Positions 1 to 8,957 of a stretch of 64,000 bases of DNA are shown here, piece by piece. The notes under the pieces are model-generated. The model had not been told where the DNA came from. It searched no databases and saw only the letters and a list, made by a program, of their open reading frames with translations. This DNA comes from Methanocorpusculum sp. (GTDB lineage Archaea; Halobacteriota; Methanomicrobia; Methanomicrobiales; Methanocorpusculaceae). Positions within the stretch are counted from its first letter, which is position 1, and every line of letters begins with the position of its first letter. The DNA lies in NCBI GenBank assembly GCA_017399555.1, contig JAFQBW010000035.1, positions 1 to 64,000 on the forward strand, given 5' to 3'. Both the position numbers and the translations under genes were made by a program.

Positions 1-551
1 CGGTAAATCTGCCCGTCAACTCTGACCCGGGCGAATCCGTCTGCGTTTAAGTCTTTGAAGAGCTGTTCATACGTTCCCTTCTTTTTGCGGATGACCGGAG
101 CAAAGATAGTAACCATCCCGTCAAAATCATGGATAATAGCATCTGCTATCTGTTCCGGTGTTCGGGATTCGATTTTTACCTTGTGTTTCGGACAGTGCGG
201 AACACCAATGCGGGCAAATAAGAGACGCAGATAATCATAGATTTCCGTTACCGTGCCGACGGTGGAACGGGGATTTTTGGAGGTGGTCTTCTGCTCGATA
301 GCAATTGAAGGGGATAAGCCTTCGATGGAGTCCACATCCGGTTTTGTCATCTGCCCTAAAAACTGCCGTGCGTAGGCGGAGAGTGACTCGACATATCGTC
401 TCTGGCCTTCGGCGTAGATGGTATCAAAGGCGAGTGTGGATTTGCCGGATCCGGATACGCCTGTGATGACCGTTAATTTATCGCGGGGGAGCGTGACAGA
501 AATATTCTGGAGATTGTGCTGGCGCGCTCCTTTTACCACCAGATTTTTCAT
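1..551 (-). CDS. uvrA: Excinuclease ABC subunit A, N-terminal part (cut by window edge)
   Basis: This is the first 183 codons of UvrA, the ATP-binding damage-recognition subunit of the UvrABC nucleotide excision repair complex. The minus-strand reading opens with an ATG at 549-551 and shows the Walker A motif GVSGSGKS followed by the UvrA stretches [20 protein letters not shown] and [18 protein letters not shown], which are close to invariant in the family. The rest of the gene lies left of base 1. Bacterial-type UvrABC is common in mesophilic methanogens. The downstream end of the fusion gene at 647 is 95 bp from this start, and both genes point the same way. Confidence 0.96.
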   Translation of the reverse strand, partial: MKNLVVKGARQHNLQNISVTLPRDKLTVITGVSGSGKSTLAFDTIYAEGQRRYVESLSAYARQFLGQMTKPDVDSIEGLSPSIAIEQKTTSKNPRSTVGTVTEIYDYLRLLFARIGVPHCPKHKVKIESRTPEQIADAIIHDFDGMVTIFAPVIRKKKGTYEQLFKDLNADGFARVRVDGQIY

Positions 552-646
552 CTGTTAGTATTAGTGTGAACTGTTTATCAGGTTTTGGAATGAGGCATGC
601 CAAATCCCTGCCGCTGAAAAAAGGAATGCGGAGGTTTTCCGCTGGT

Positions 647-3406
647 TTATGCAAGCAGTTCTCTGATGACAGAGACCAGAGTATTTATCTCGCTTTCCGT
701 GTTGTAGAAGGAAACGGTTGCCCGGACCGTTCCGTTTTCGGCACCGAGCCGCCGCATCAGAGGCTCTGCGCAGTGCATGCCGGAACGGACGGCAATTCCA
801 TGTTCCTCATCCAGCCATGCAGAAACCTCATGCGGGTGAACGCCTTCGATGCTGAAGGACACTGCACCAACGCGTGCATCGGCATCCCGGCAGGCATAGA
901 CGGTAACACCTTCGATTTTTTCGAGACCGTCAATCAGCAGGTCGGTGAGTTTTCTCTCGCGGGCAGAAACAGCATCCATCCCTACGTTTTCGAGATAATC
1001 AACCGCCGCACCAAGTCCAATGCCGCCGGAGACGTTCGGCGTTCCGGCTTCATACTTTGCATAGCCGGCTGCCGGAACAAAGCTGTCATCAGAAACACTT
1101 TCCACCATACCGCCGCCAAGGAACAGCGGTTCGAGAATTTCCTCCCGCATCCAGAGAACACCGGTTCCGGTTGGCCCAAGCATCTTGTGTCCGGAGAAGA
1201 TGTAGTAGTCAGCGCCAAGGGCTTCCACATCCACCTTCCGGTGCGGGGCAGCCTGTGCGCCGTCCACGCAAAGCGCGACTCCCTTCTCTTTACAGAGTCT
1301 GCCAATATCTTCAACAGGTGTCACCGTTCCGGTAACGTTGGATGCGTGCGTGACTGTGACGAGCCGCACGCTCTTGTCCTCTTCCAGAACTGTGCGCAGT
1401 TCGTCCATATCGAGGGTGAAATCATCCCTGATTCCCACAATGCGCAGGTTCACGCCCTTTGCGGCTAAGGCACGCCAGGGAAGAAGATTGGAGTGGTGTT
1501 CAAGAATGGTGGCAACAACCGTGTCTCCTTCTTTGAAGGGGAAACCGCGGGCAACCATGTTGAGCGCTTCGGTAGAGTTCTTTGTGAACACGACCGTTCC
1601 TGCCTCTCCGTTGATGAACTTTGCAACCTTCTGGTGTGCATGCCAGTACTTCTGGGTTGCAATCTTTGAAAGCCGGTGAACACCGCGTCCGACGTTTGCG
1701 CGGAAGTTCTGGTCGAACTCAGCGGCCGCAGTGATTACGGACTGCGGAGAGAAGGATGTTGCCCCATTGTCGAGATAGATGATGTCTCCAATCATCGGGA
1801 AGTCGGACCGAATCTTTTCGACATCAAGCTCCGGGACTGCCGGTTCCGGCGTGTCGTCCACCAGATTTTCCCGCTGGTGTTCCGGCATTAAGTGGGCGAC
1901 GGATGCAGGTGTGCTTCTCTTCACCGGCTTTTCGGTTAAGTCGAGACCTTTCTCGCGAACCAGCTCCTTCATCTTCGGCGGAAGCTCCTTCCACCGCCAG
2001 AGTCCCCAGGAGATGTACTCTTCCGGCAGGCCGCGGTCTGCCGCCCAGCGGTTCAGGAACTCATCCCAGCGCTCTGCCATTGCAGGGTGCGTTCTGTGCA
2101 TGTTCTCCTGTTCTGCTTCGAGCATGGCAGGACATAAGTAACAGCCGATTCTCTCATAGCCCATCTCGTAGAGCGGGTTGTAGGGAACTTCTTTGAGCCA
2201 GAGATAGAAGAATACGTCAAGAGCCCGCCAGGAGCGGATTGGCGAGATGTTGAGCTGTAAGGGGTTGTTCGGGTTCTGGGTTACCGCTTCGAGTTCTGCA
2301 CGGTTCCAGGACTCGTACCAGCGGTTGCCCTGCACCGTCAGGCACTCGCCGGTTTCATTTAAGTGGACCTTTAACGGGTTGAGCTTTAGGAGTTTACAGC
2401 ACCAGCGGTGGTCTTTGGCAGGCGGTCCTGCCTTTTCCACTGCCTGCCAGAAGTTTCCGGCTTTGCTGATGAACTCCACGTTCTGGGATTTCACAAACTC
2501 AATAGTCTCCGGGAACTCGAGGCCGGTGTCGATGAAGAACGCATTCTCTACCCCTGCCTTCTGTGCGATATGCCACACGGCTGTGCTGTCCTTGCCGCCG
2601 GAAAACGAGCAGTTAATCGTCGGCTTGAGGCTTAAGTTCTGGCGAATCTCACGGACTGCGGTACGCTCCATGTTCTTTAAGTGGAAGGCGTTTTTGGAAA
2701 CCGCGTCAGTCCAGGTCGGGTTCGGGAGCTGTTTTGCCGGCTCTACAGCGCCGAGTTCTTTAATCTTCAGGCTCCCGCCTTTGAGGATTCCTGTTCCGTA
2801 CTTGGATTTGTAGCGGACAATGACAATGCCGTCCTCGATATCCTGCGGTTTTACGGCAATCTTTTTGCCGCCCAGTCTTCCTTCCGGAACAGAGACTGCG
2901 GCATCCTCTAAGCGGACGATTCCGCGGTCAGCTTTTCCAATCAGCCAGGGAAGCGCTTCTGCCTCGATATCCAGCGCAAAGCGCCGTTTGGACTGGTCAA
3001 AGCTGAGCCAGGCAAAGCGGACGCCGTTTGCGATGATGAGGTCGTTTCTGTCCATGCCGCCTGCTTTGTTTAAGACCAGGATGTGCGGCAGGGTGACTTT
3101 TTCTCCGAAGCGTTCCTGAATGAGGCGGAGGATTAAGTCATAGTCGGCCTTCAGGGCAGGGCGTACATCGTACGGCTGCTGCAGGTCGATTTTTACCGAC
3201 TCGGTTTTGCAGGCGCAGGTTTTAGCCAGAAGCGGGATGTTGCAGTTCGGACACCAGTAGAGCTGCTTCATCAGCTTTGCTCTGATACTGTCCTTTCTGG
3301 TGACCTCAAGTCCTAAGGACTTCGGCTTCTCCTTCGGAGCTGTTTTCTTGTGTTCCGGCTTTCTCTTCTTCTGCCGGTATTTTGGGGGACGATATTCGTG
3401 CGGCAC
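647..3406 (-). CDS. PAPS-reductase-like PP-loop protein fused to a SufS-type cysteine desulfurase
   Basis: The 919-residue protein joins two usually separate enzymes. Residues 1-70 are basic and carry a zinc-ribbon-like Cys set (CPNC at 52-55, CAC at 64-66). A region resembling the accessory domain of archaeal PAPS reductases follows, to about 235. A PP-loop ATPase domain has SGGKDST at 269-275, a CC pair at 336-337 and CYLC at 422-425, the CC...CxxC pattern that holds a [4Fe-4S] cluster in APS reductases. After a linker (about 490-525) comes a complete class V PLP enzyme: the PLP lysine is in SGHK (Lys741) and the persulfide cysteine in RSGMHC (Cys879), typical of SufS. The inference is that the second half makes persulfide sulfur for use by the first half, in thiolation or cluster assembly. 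The substrate is unknown. No frameshift separates the halves. Confidence 0.9.
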   Translation of the reverse strand: MPHEYRPPKYRQKKRKPEHKKTAPKEKPKSLGLEVTRKDSIRAKLMKQLYWCPNCNIPLLAKTCACKTESVKIDLQQPYDVRPALKADYDLILRLIQERFGEKVTLPHILVLNKAGGMDRNDLIIANGVRFAWLSFDQSKRRFALDIEAEALPWLIGKADRGIVRLEDAAVSVPEGRLGGKKIAVKPQDIEDGIVIVRYKSKYGTGILKGGSLKIKELGAVEPAKQLPNPTWTDAVSKNAFHLKNMERTAVREIRQNLSLKPTINCSFSGGKDSTAVWHIAQKAGVENAFFIDTGLEFPETIEFVKSQNVEFISKAGNFWQAVEKAGPPAKDHRWCCKLLKLNPLKVHLNETGECLTVQGNRWYESWNRAELEAVTQNPNNPLQLNISPIRSWRALDVFFYLWLKEVPYNPLYEMGYERIGCYLCPAMLEAEQENMHRTHPAMAERWDEFLNRWAADRGLPEEYISWGLWRWKELPPKMKELVREKGLDLTEKPVKRSTPASVAHLMPEHQRENLVDDTPEPAVPELDVEKIRSDFPMIGDIIYLDNGATSFSPQSVITAAAEFDQNFRANVGRGVHRLSKIATQKYWHAHQKVAKFINGEAGTVVFTKNSTEALNMVARGFPFKEGDTVVATILEHHSNLLPWRALAAKGVNLRIVGIRDDFTLDMDELRTVLEEDKSVRLVTVTHASNVTGTVTPVEDIGRLCKEKGVALCVDGAQAAPHRKVDVEALGADYYIFSGHKMLGPTGTGVLWMREEILEPLFLGGGMVESVSDDSFVPAAGYAKYEAGTPNVSGGIGLGAAVDYLENVGMDAVSARERKLTDLLIDGLEKIEGVTVYACRDADARVGAVSFSIEGVHPHEVSAWLDEEHGIAVRSGMHCAEPLMRRLGAENGTVRATVSFYNTESEINTLVSVIRELLA

Positions 3407-3474
3407 AGTTGTGTATTATATTGGGGGTTTTTGCATAAGCCTCTTTTGTGAGGGAAGCGTATTAGTATAGTATT

Positions 3475-3753
3475 ATGGGATTAAATCCGGTGCCGAGATT
3501 ACGGGAAGGGGCAACGCCTGACGATATGAACTGGAACGAACGGTTTTACTACTGCCTGCAGAAACCCTTCTGGTTTATTGCAGGACTTGTTGTCTTCGGC
3601 GTTCTGGCACTGATTTATTCTCTGACTGGTCAGGTAAGCGACCTGCTCGATATCGCCGTACTCTTTATCTGGGGAATCGGTATTGTCTATCTGCCGGTAG
3701 CGCTTCCGGCATCTATCATTTATGCAACGGTTCGGGGATTGAAGAAAAAATAA
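3475..3753 (+). CDS. Small two-helix membrane protein, unknown function
   Basis: The 92-residue product has a polar N-terminus (about 30 residues) and two strongly hydrophobic segments (about 33-52 and 58-82), ending in a basic KKK tail. This suggests a small integral membrane protein. It is transcribed divergently from the PAPS-reductase/SufS fusion. The 68-bp gap holds AT-rich TATA-like stretches for both directions, and a TATA-like run (GTATTAGTATAGTATT) abuts the ATG. A later ATG at 3526 is a possible alternative start. I do not recognise the family. Confidence 0.65.
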   Translation: MGLNPVPRLREGATPDDMNWNERFYYCLQKPFWFIAGLVVFGVLALIYSLTGQVSDLLDIAVLFIWGIGIVYLPVALPASIIYATVRGLKKK

Positions 3754-3867
3754 TCCCGCGTCTTTCTTTTTCCGGAGAATTTCCGATTCATCTATTTAAA
3801 ACCAGTATTACACAGTGTAGCACGGAGCGGGATAGTCTTATATGAACTCTTGCGCAACGTTATTGAT

Positions 3868-5274
3868 ATGACCAAATCAGGAATCACAAAACATTCCCTT
3901 CTCCTCCTCATAGCCGTCGCACTTGCGGCACTCATGGATGGTCTTGACGGTTCTATCGTCAATATTGCCCTTCCGGTGATTGCCGCCGAGTTCGGGGCAG
4001 ATACCGGTTCGGTTTCCTGGACCGTGATTGTCTATCTCCTGATGGTTGCCGGAACGATTCTGATTTTCGGAAACATTGCCGGACGCGGACATGTGAAAAA
4101 GACGCTGATTATCGGATTTACTATCTTTACGCTGGCTTCTGCTATCTGCGGTTTTTCGACGTCGCTTGCGATGTTAATCATCGCTCGTCTGATTCAGGGA
4201 CTGGGCGCTGCTATGATTATCGCCTGTGCCCCGATTATCTGCGTCAAGTTCATGCCGTCAAAGATTCTTGGGCTTTCCTTTGGTGTTCTGACTGCCGCAA
4301 CATCCGTCGGCTTTGCTGTAGGGCCTGCTATCGGCGGATTTCTTACGCACTATCTGTCCTGGCACTGGATTTTCTTTATCAACATCCCGATAGGAATCTT
4401 TGCGGTCCTCTACTGCTTACGGGTTATCCCGAAAGAAACATCCGGCACTCCATCCCGCTTTGACTGGATTGGCGCAGGTCTTCTCTTCGCGGCCATGGCC
4501 TCCGGAGTCTATGTCTTAGAGCGGCTGCCGCATTTCGGCTTTTTCCATCCGCAGATTATCGGGTTTGGCATCTTCTTTGCGGCAACACTGATTGCCCTCT
4601 GCATCTATGAAATAAAAACTCCGACACCGCTTATTAACATCCGTGTCTTTACCCGCTTTAGGGTAAATGCAGTCATCATATCATTCTTCATCATCCAGAT
4701 TGTCTACTGCGGTCTGCTGTATCTTCTGCCGTTCTATCTGACAAACACGATGCGGGTGGATTCTCTGACCAGCGGATTTTATCTGCTGATTCCGCCGCTG
4801 GTAACAGCTATTGTCAGTGTACCTATCAGCCGCTGGTCGGATAAGACCGGCAGACGCTGGTTTATGACAGCATCCTGTGTATTCCTGGTACTCATCAGTG
4901 TTGTCTTTGCCTTCATCAAACCGGAGTGGGGAGTGATTCCGCTTCTTGCCTCCCTTCTGATGATGGGACTTTCTATCGGATTTGTCAGCGGGCCGGGTTC
5001 CGGCAGAATTGTTGAGGTCATGCCGGATGGGGAACAGGAACTTGGTTCTACTCTCATGATGACCTGCGTGTACTGCGGAGGCGTTGTCGGAACTGCCCTG
5101 TATGCCGCGGTGTTTACCCTGCTTACGGCAGAAGGAGGCCAGATTCTCTCCTTCACAGACCTGCCGACAGAGCTGTTCCTTTCCGGATTCCATCTGACCA
5201 TGGCCGCAGGTATTGTTATATCCGTAATTTCGGTTCTCCTGTCAGCGGTCGTTCCGGACAGGAAATCCGCATAA
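3868..5274 (+). CDS. MFS multidrug efflux transporter, DHA2 (14-TM) family
   Basis: A 468-residue major facilitator of the EmrB/QacA drug:H+ antiporter type. The first helix carries the DHA2 signature LDGSIVNIALP, a motif-A-like loop follows, and GPAIGGFLTHYLSWHWIFFI is the antiporter motif C with its usual W-WIF continuation. About fourteen hydrophobic segments are visible. I placed the start at ATG 3868 (MTKSG). A TTG 18 bp upstream is in frame but has no clear ribosome site. It likely exports toxic compounds, and the substrate cannot be read from sequence. It stands alone, with a T-run directly after the stop. Confidence 0.87.
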   Translation: MTKSGITKHSLLLLIAVALAALMDGLDGSIVNIALPVIAAEFGADTGSVSWTVIVYLLMVAGTILIFGNIAGRGHVKKTLIIGFTIFTLASAICGFSTSLAMLIIARLIQGLGAAMIIACAPIICVKFMPSKILGLSFGVLTAATSVGFAVGPAIGGFLTHYLSWHWIFFINIPIGIFAVLYCLRVIPKETSGTPSRFDWIGAGLLFAAMASGVYVLERLPHFGFFHPQIIGFGIFFAATLIALCIYEIKTPTPLINIRVFTRFRVNAVIISFFIIQIVYCGLLYLLPFYLTNTMRVDSLTSGFYLLIPPLVTAIVSVPISRWSDKTGRRWFMTASCVFLVLISVVFAFIKPEWGVIPLLASLLMMGLSIGFVSGPGSGRIVEVMPDGEQELGSTLMMTCVYCGGVVGTALYAAVFTLLTAEGGQILSFTDLPTELFLSGFHLTMAAGIVISVISVLLSAVVPDRKSA

Positions 5275-5282
5275 TTTTTTTT
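5275..5282 (+). terminator. T-run terminator after the MFS gene
   Basis: Eight consecutive T residues begin immediately after the stop codon, the usual form of an archaeal intrinsic terminator. Confidence 0.55.
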
Positions 5283-5463
5283 CCGCGCATGCGGCATGTA
5301 TTCATGTAACACAGTTAATATGATATTTTCAGATAATTTCTCGGGTGATGACAATATAATCTGTCTCTTTGTTCACTGAGTTAAATTAATTTCCTTTCCG
5401 ATTTTGCTGTTGCCGCAAGAATCAGTATTATATACTGAAATGTCAGAAATACTCGTATAAATT

Positions 5464-5814
5464 ATGATGAAACCCCCTGTTCAATCTGAAGAGGAGATTT
5501 CCAAGACTCTCCTGAGCCTGCTTGACGCATACGAAACAGCCGATATTCCTGGGATGCAGAAGTATTTATCCCGTGATATTGACATTCATGTTCACGAATT
5601 GGATTTGCGCGGCTGTACAGCATTTTTCAAGATTTATCGTCCGGAAAAAATTACGCTGTCTAAATTCAGTGTTAAGGCGTACGGAGATGTGGGGTGGGGG
5701 TATGGAACAATCACCCGGCAGAACAATGTAATGCACTTCAGTGCAGTGTTCCGCGAAAAACAGCGGCATCAGTGGAAGATGGTACACCTGCATCTCTCAG
5801 ATGCCTGTTTGTAA
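5464..5814 (+). CDS. NTF2/SnoaL-like domain protein (DUF4440-type)
   Basis: This 116-residue soluble protein begins with a helix (EEISKTLLSLLDAYETADIPGM) followed by beta strands ending in HQWKMVHLHLS, the layout of SnoaL/DUF4440 proteins with a cone-shaped NTF2-like fold. Such domains bind small ligands or act as isomerases, and no specific function can be given here. A TATA-like box at 5426-5437 lies about 27 bp before the start, which points to a very short leader. The gene is monocistronic and convergent with the deaminase gene. Confidence 0.65.
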   Translation: MMKPPVQSEEEISKTLLSLLDAYETADIPGMQKYLSRDIDIHVHELDLRGCTAFFKIYRPEKITLSKFSVKAYGDVGWGYGTITRQNNVMHFSAVFREKQRHQWKMVHLHLSDACL

Positions 5815-5822
5815 CTTAATCT

Positions 5823-5839
5823 CTTTTTTCTAAAAAAAA
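5823..5839. terminator. Bidirectional terminator between convergent genes
   Basis: A T6 run followed two bases later by an A8 run fills the 25-bp gap between two convergent genes, so each strand reads a poly-T end. Confidence 0.55.
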
Positions 5840-7156
5840 TTATGCAGAGTTTGCCGCCTCTGCTCTTGCAGTAAGTGCAAATGCAGCCTTTTCTGCTTCT
5901 TCCATAATCTCTTCTGCACCCGGAATCACACCATCATACATCAGAATTGCGCCGTTGCAGATGGTGGTCTCAACTGCCAGACCGTTTGTTGCATAGACTG
6001 CGTTGGACTCTGCGTTGAAGCATGGAACGTTCATCGGGTTTCTGCCGACCAGAATAATATCTGCAAGGTATCCCGGAGCGATTACGCCTGCGTTGATTCC
6101 GAGCGCCTTAAATCCGTTGCGGGAGGCAATCTGCAGAGCGTCTGTTGCCGGAAGGGCTGTCGGGTCGTTCCAGAAGAACTTCTGGAGAATGGCCGCCGTC
6201 TTCATCTCCGCAAACATATCGAGGTCGTTGTTTGAGGATGCGCCGTCTGTTCCAAGCGCCACATTTACGCCTGCCGCCTTCATCTCACTGTATGGAAGCG
6301 CCCGGTTTCCGGCAAGCTTCATGTTCGAGACCGGATTGTGGACTGCGGTAACGCCGCGCTCTGCATAGAGGCGGATGTCATCTGCATCCAGCCAGCAGGA
6401 GTGAGCCGCAATACAGGAAGGAGAGAGCACGCCGCATTTGTCAAGCCATGCCGGTGGCCGCATGCCGTGTGCTGCGATACAGTCCGTTACCTCCTGCTCG
6501 GTTTCGGAGACATGGATGTGCAGCGGAACATTTTCGGCTTTTGCATACTCCGCACACCAGCGAAGACCTTCTTCGGATACTGTATAGACAGCATGCGGGG
6601 AAACACCGGGCAGAATTCTCTCATTGTTTCTTGCCTTCAGGTTTTTGACCGTCGCCTGCATGGCACGCTTTTCCGACTCAAGCTTTTCTGCGTCTCCGTT
6701 GTCAATCATACAGTAGGATAAGCAGGCACGGATACCGGACTCTTCAACAGCATCTGCTGCCGCTTCCATCATGAAGTACATGTCGTTAAACGCGGTCGTT
6801 CCGGTGCGAATCATCTCAAGGCAGGCGAGTTTCACGCCGGCATAGATATCAGACTCGGTTAAGTGTGCCTCTGTCGGCCAAATCTTCGTGGAGAGCCAGG
6901 GGAAGAGCTGCATGTCGTCAGCATATCCGCGCAGAAGCTCCATAGCCGCGTGGGTGTGCATGTTGCACATTGCAGGAAGGGCGGTTGCCCTGTTTGCATC
7001 AAGTACAAGCTCTGCTTCATGGTCGGTGATTTTTTCTGCAACTGCGCCGATTTTTCCCGTTCCGTCCAGGTAAATCTCCTGGATTTTTCCGTTGACGCGT
7101 GCGTTTCTGATGAGAATCGGGACCTGCTGTCCGTAAATGTCAATATCTTCTGTCAT
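5840..7156 (-). CDS. dadD: 5'-deoxyadenosine / SAH / MTA deaminase (amidohydrolase)
   Basis: A 438-residue amidohydrolase of the MTA/SAH deaminase family. The metal site is visible as HTHAAMELLRGYADD (His67, His69), a later HIHVSET, AAHSCWLD, and the family-specific TDGASSNNDLDM. It replaces the 6-amino group of 5'-deoxyadenosine, S-adenosylhomocysteine or methylthioadenosine with oxygen, giving inosine-type products. In methanogens (M. jannaschii MJ1541) this is the route for recycling radical-SAM and methyltransferase by-products. The start is ATG 7154-7156, which overlaps the stop of the upstream phosphorylase gene in an ATGA. The longer frame upstream is the phosphorylase gene in another frame. 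Confidence 0.92.
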   Translation of the reverse strand: MTEDIDIYGQQVPILIRNARVNGKIQEIYLDGTGKIGAVAEKITDHEAELVLDANRATALPAMCNMHTHAAMELLRGYADDMQLFPWLSTKIWPTEAHLTESDIYAGVKLACLEMIRTGTTAFNDMYFMMEAAADAVEESGIRACLSYCMIDNGDAEKLESEKRAMQATVKNLKARNNERILPGVSPHAVYTVSEEGLRWCAEYAKAENVPLHIHVSETEQEVTDCIAAHGMRPPAWLDKCGVLSPSCIAAHSCWLDADDIRLYAERGVTAVHNPVSNMKLAGNRALPYSEMKAAGVNVALGTDGASSNNDLDMFAEMKTAAILQKFFWNDPTALPATDALQIASRNGFKALGINAGVIAPGYLADIILVGRNPMNVPCFNAESNAVYATNGLAVETTICNGAILMYDGVIPGAEEIMEEAEKAAFALTARAEAANSA

Positions 7157-7824
7157 GCGAATATCTCCACAATTCCTTTGATTAAGGATGTTACTTTGTC
7201 TCCGTTCTGCCGGGCGATTTTCACGATTTCCTCGTAGGAGGGCGCTCCTTCTCCGCCGATACCGTTTGCATAGTTGTCCACGGTGCAAAGCGCTGCGGCT
7301 CTGATGCCGAGTTCGTTTGCAAGCGTAATCTCTGATGCTGCAGTCATGCCGACGACATCGGTGTGTTCTGCGAAGTGGGCAATCTCGGCGGCCGTTTCAA
7401 ACCGCGGGCCGTTTGTCTGGAAGTAGATGCCGCGCTGTGCTTCCGGGGCAAGTTCCAGGAGGCCTGCGGAAAGTTCTTCATCAACTGCCGGAGGTACATG
7501 GAAGATGTCGTGTTCGTGGAAGGTTGGGATGTTCCACGGGGAAAAGAATCCCGAGGCAACAACGAGGCTTCCGGGAGGAAGTTCTTCCTTCATGCTTCCG
7601 GTAGAGCCGATAGATATCATCCGGTCAACGCCTAAGATTTTGAACGCGGCAAGGTGTGATCGGTGGTTTATCTGTGCGGGCGGGGTGTTAAACTGATGCC
7701 GTTTGATGACAGCGATTTTTCCCGCATACACTTCTGCAGTACCATACGGGGTTGCGACGAGTTTTCGCTCAAGCGGGGGAAGCTCAGCCTGCAGAAGAGC
7801 TGTCCCGCCGATAATTCCTAGCAT
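7153..7824 (-). CDS. S-methyl-5'-thioinosine / 6-oxopurine nucleoside phosphorylase
   Basis: A 223-residue member of the PNP/MTAP family: GIIGGTALL at the N-terminus, the phosphate-site stretch NHRSHLAAFK, IGSTGSMKEELPPGS, and the purine-site strand MTAASEITLANELG. It splits 6-oxopurine nucleosides, most likely methylthioinosine, with phosphate. The 4-bp overlap with the downstream deaminase gene indicates a two-gene operon: the deaminase makes methylthioinosine from MTA and this enzyme cleaves it to hypoxanthine and methylthioribose-1-phosphate, as MJ1541/MJ0060 do. It is shorter than bacterial MTAP enzymes but keeps all core segments. Confidence 0.88.
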   Translation of the reverse strand: MLGIIGGTALLQAELPPLERKLVATPYGTAEVYAGKIAVIKRHQFNTPPAQINHRSHLAAFKILGVDRMISIGSTGSMKEELPPGSLVVASGFFSPWNIPTFHEHDIFHVPPAVDEELSAGLLELAPEAQRGIYFQTNGPRFETAAEIAHFAEHTDVVGMTAASEITLANELGIRAAALCTVDNYANGIGGEGAPSYEEIVKIARQNGDKVTSLIKGIVEIFA

Positions 7825-7934
7825 AGATGATATAATGTATCTCCCTGATGCGTATTAATTATGAAGGAAGCTGTTCTTTTCCGAATACGTGATAGAAAAA
7901 CCTAATATCTGCCGGAGGTAATTATATACTGCAA

Positions 7935-8007
7935 GGGGCCGTAGGGTAGCCTGGCATCCTAGGAGACTGGGGGTCTTCTGACTCGCGTTCAAATCGCGGC
8001 GGCCCCA
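7935..8007 (+). tRNA. tRNA-Pro (anticodon GGG)
   Basis: A full cloverleaf folds: acceptor stem 7935-7941 with 8000-8006, a D arm starting GGGTAGCCTGG, and an anticodon stem GGAGA/TCTTC around the loop CTGGGGG, which gives anticodon GGG at 7969-7971. The T loop is TTCAAAT. The discriminator is A8007 and CCA is not encoded. No intron is present. A TATA-like ATTATATACT lies just upstream, and the next gene starts 24 bp downstream. Confidence 0.95.
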
Positions 8008-8031
8008 TACCCTTCGTTTTTGGAGAATATT

Positions 8032-8904
8032 ATGAAGTTAGCGCCGGAATGTCGTGATTGTTTATTAACCAAAGTGCGTACGCAGGCAGAATCGGTGGTT
8101 TCCGATACAGAGCAGATTGACCTTCTGGTAAGCCGGTGTGCGGAGATTTTTGATGCAGGAGTACGGGAAAATCTCGGTGCTGCAGTTGCCGCCGGAGAAA
8201 TTCACCGGTTCTGCTATGCACAGGTAAACAGTCAGGATTTGTATGCTGACCTCAAGGTCCGCGATAATCTCCGGGCACAGGAAGTCTGCCGTGAGGTAAA
8301 GCCGCTTCTGCAGAGTCTGCACGATACGCTGATTGCATCTGTTCTGGGAAATGCGATGGATTACGGCGTTACAGGACATGACGTGGCCGAGGATTTCACC
8401 AGCTATTTCCGTGAGGTATTCACACAAGGTCTTGCTCTTGATGATTCAGAGAAGTTCCTGCCGCTTGCAAAACGGGTGGTCTTTTTCACTGACAACTGCG
8501 GAGAGGTTATTTTTGATATGCTCTTCATTGAGGAGCTGAAAAAATCCGGAGCACACGTCACGGTTGTGGTAAAAGACGGTCCGATGCTCAATGATGTAAC
8601 GATGCGGGAGGCGAAAATGATTGGTCTTGATGCGGTTGCTGATGCAGTATATACCGGAGGAGGCGGAGCGCTTCTTGGAACGCATCCTTCTGCATTCTCC
8701 CCGGAAGTGGCGGCCGCAGTTGACGATGCCACGCTTTTAATCGCGAAAGGTCTGGCAAATTATGAAAGCATGACGGAGTATGTATTCAATAAACCAATCG
8801 CGTACCTTATGATGATAAAGTGCGATGCAGTGGGCCGTGACGTTTCGCAGGTCAGCGGACGGCAGGTGAAGAAAGGGGATTTGATTGCATATCTCAGCCC
8901 CTGA
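8032..8904 (+). CDS. DUF89 damage-control phosphatase (ARMT1-like)
   Basis: A 290-residue DUF89 protein. The N-terminal CxxC (Cys7, Cys10 in APECRDC) marks the prokaryotic subfamily typified by archaeal AF1104. DNCGE at 154-158 provides the metal-binding Asp/Asn, followed by VVKDGPMLNDVT and a late ANYESM segment, all family hallmarks. DUF89 enzymes are metal-dependent phosphatases that remove damaged or overflow sugar and coenzyme phosphates. The exact substrate is unknown. I chose ATG 8032 over an in-frame TTG at 8020 because the conserved part starts there. Confidence 0.85.
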   Translation: MKLAPECRDCLLTKVRTQAESVVSDTEQIDLLVSRCAEIFDAGVRENLGAAVAAGEIHRFCYAQVNSQDLYADLKVRDNLRAQEVCREVKPLLQSLHDTLIASVLGNAMDYGVTGHDVAEDFTSYFREVFTQGLALDDSEKFLPLAKRVVFFTDNCGEVIFDMLFIEELKKSGAHVTVVVKDGPMLNDVTMREAKMIGLDAVADAVYTGGGGALLGTHPSAFSPEVAAAVDDATLLIAKGLANYESMTEYVFNKPIAYLMMIKCDAVGRDVSQVSGRQVKKGDLIAYLSP

Positions 8905-8957
8905 TACTTTTCTGAAACAGCACAAATCTATTTTTCAAGCATGCGCCTGGCAACCGC

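Noticed and set aside
566-1468. 300-codon open frame on the plus strand
   Set aside because: It lies antisense to the cysteine desulfurase part of the fusion gene, which has unmistakable motifs; typical shadow frame.
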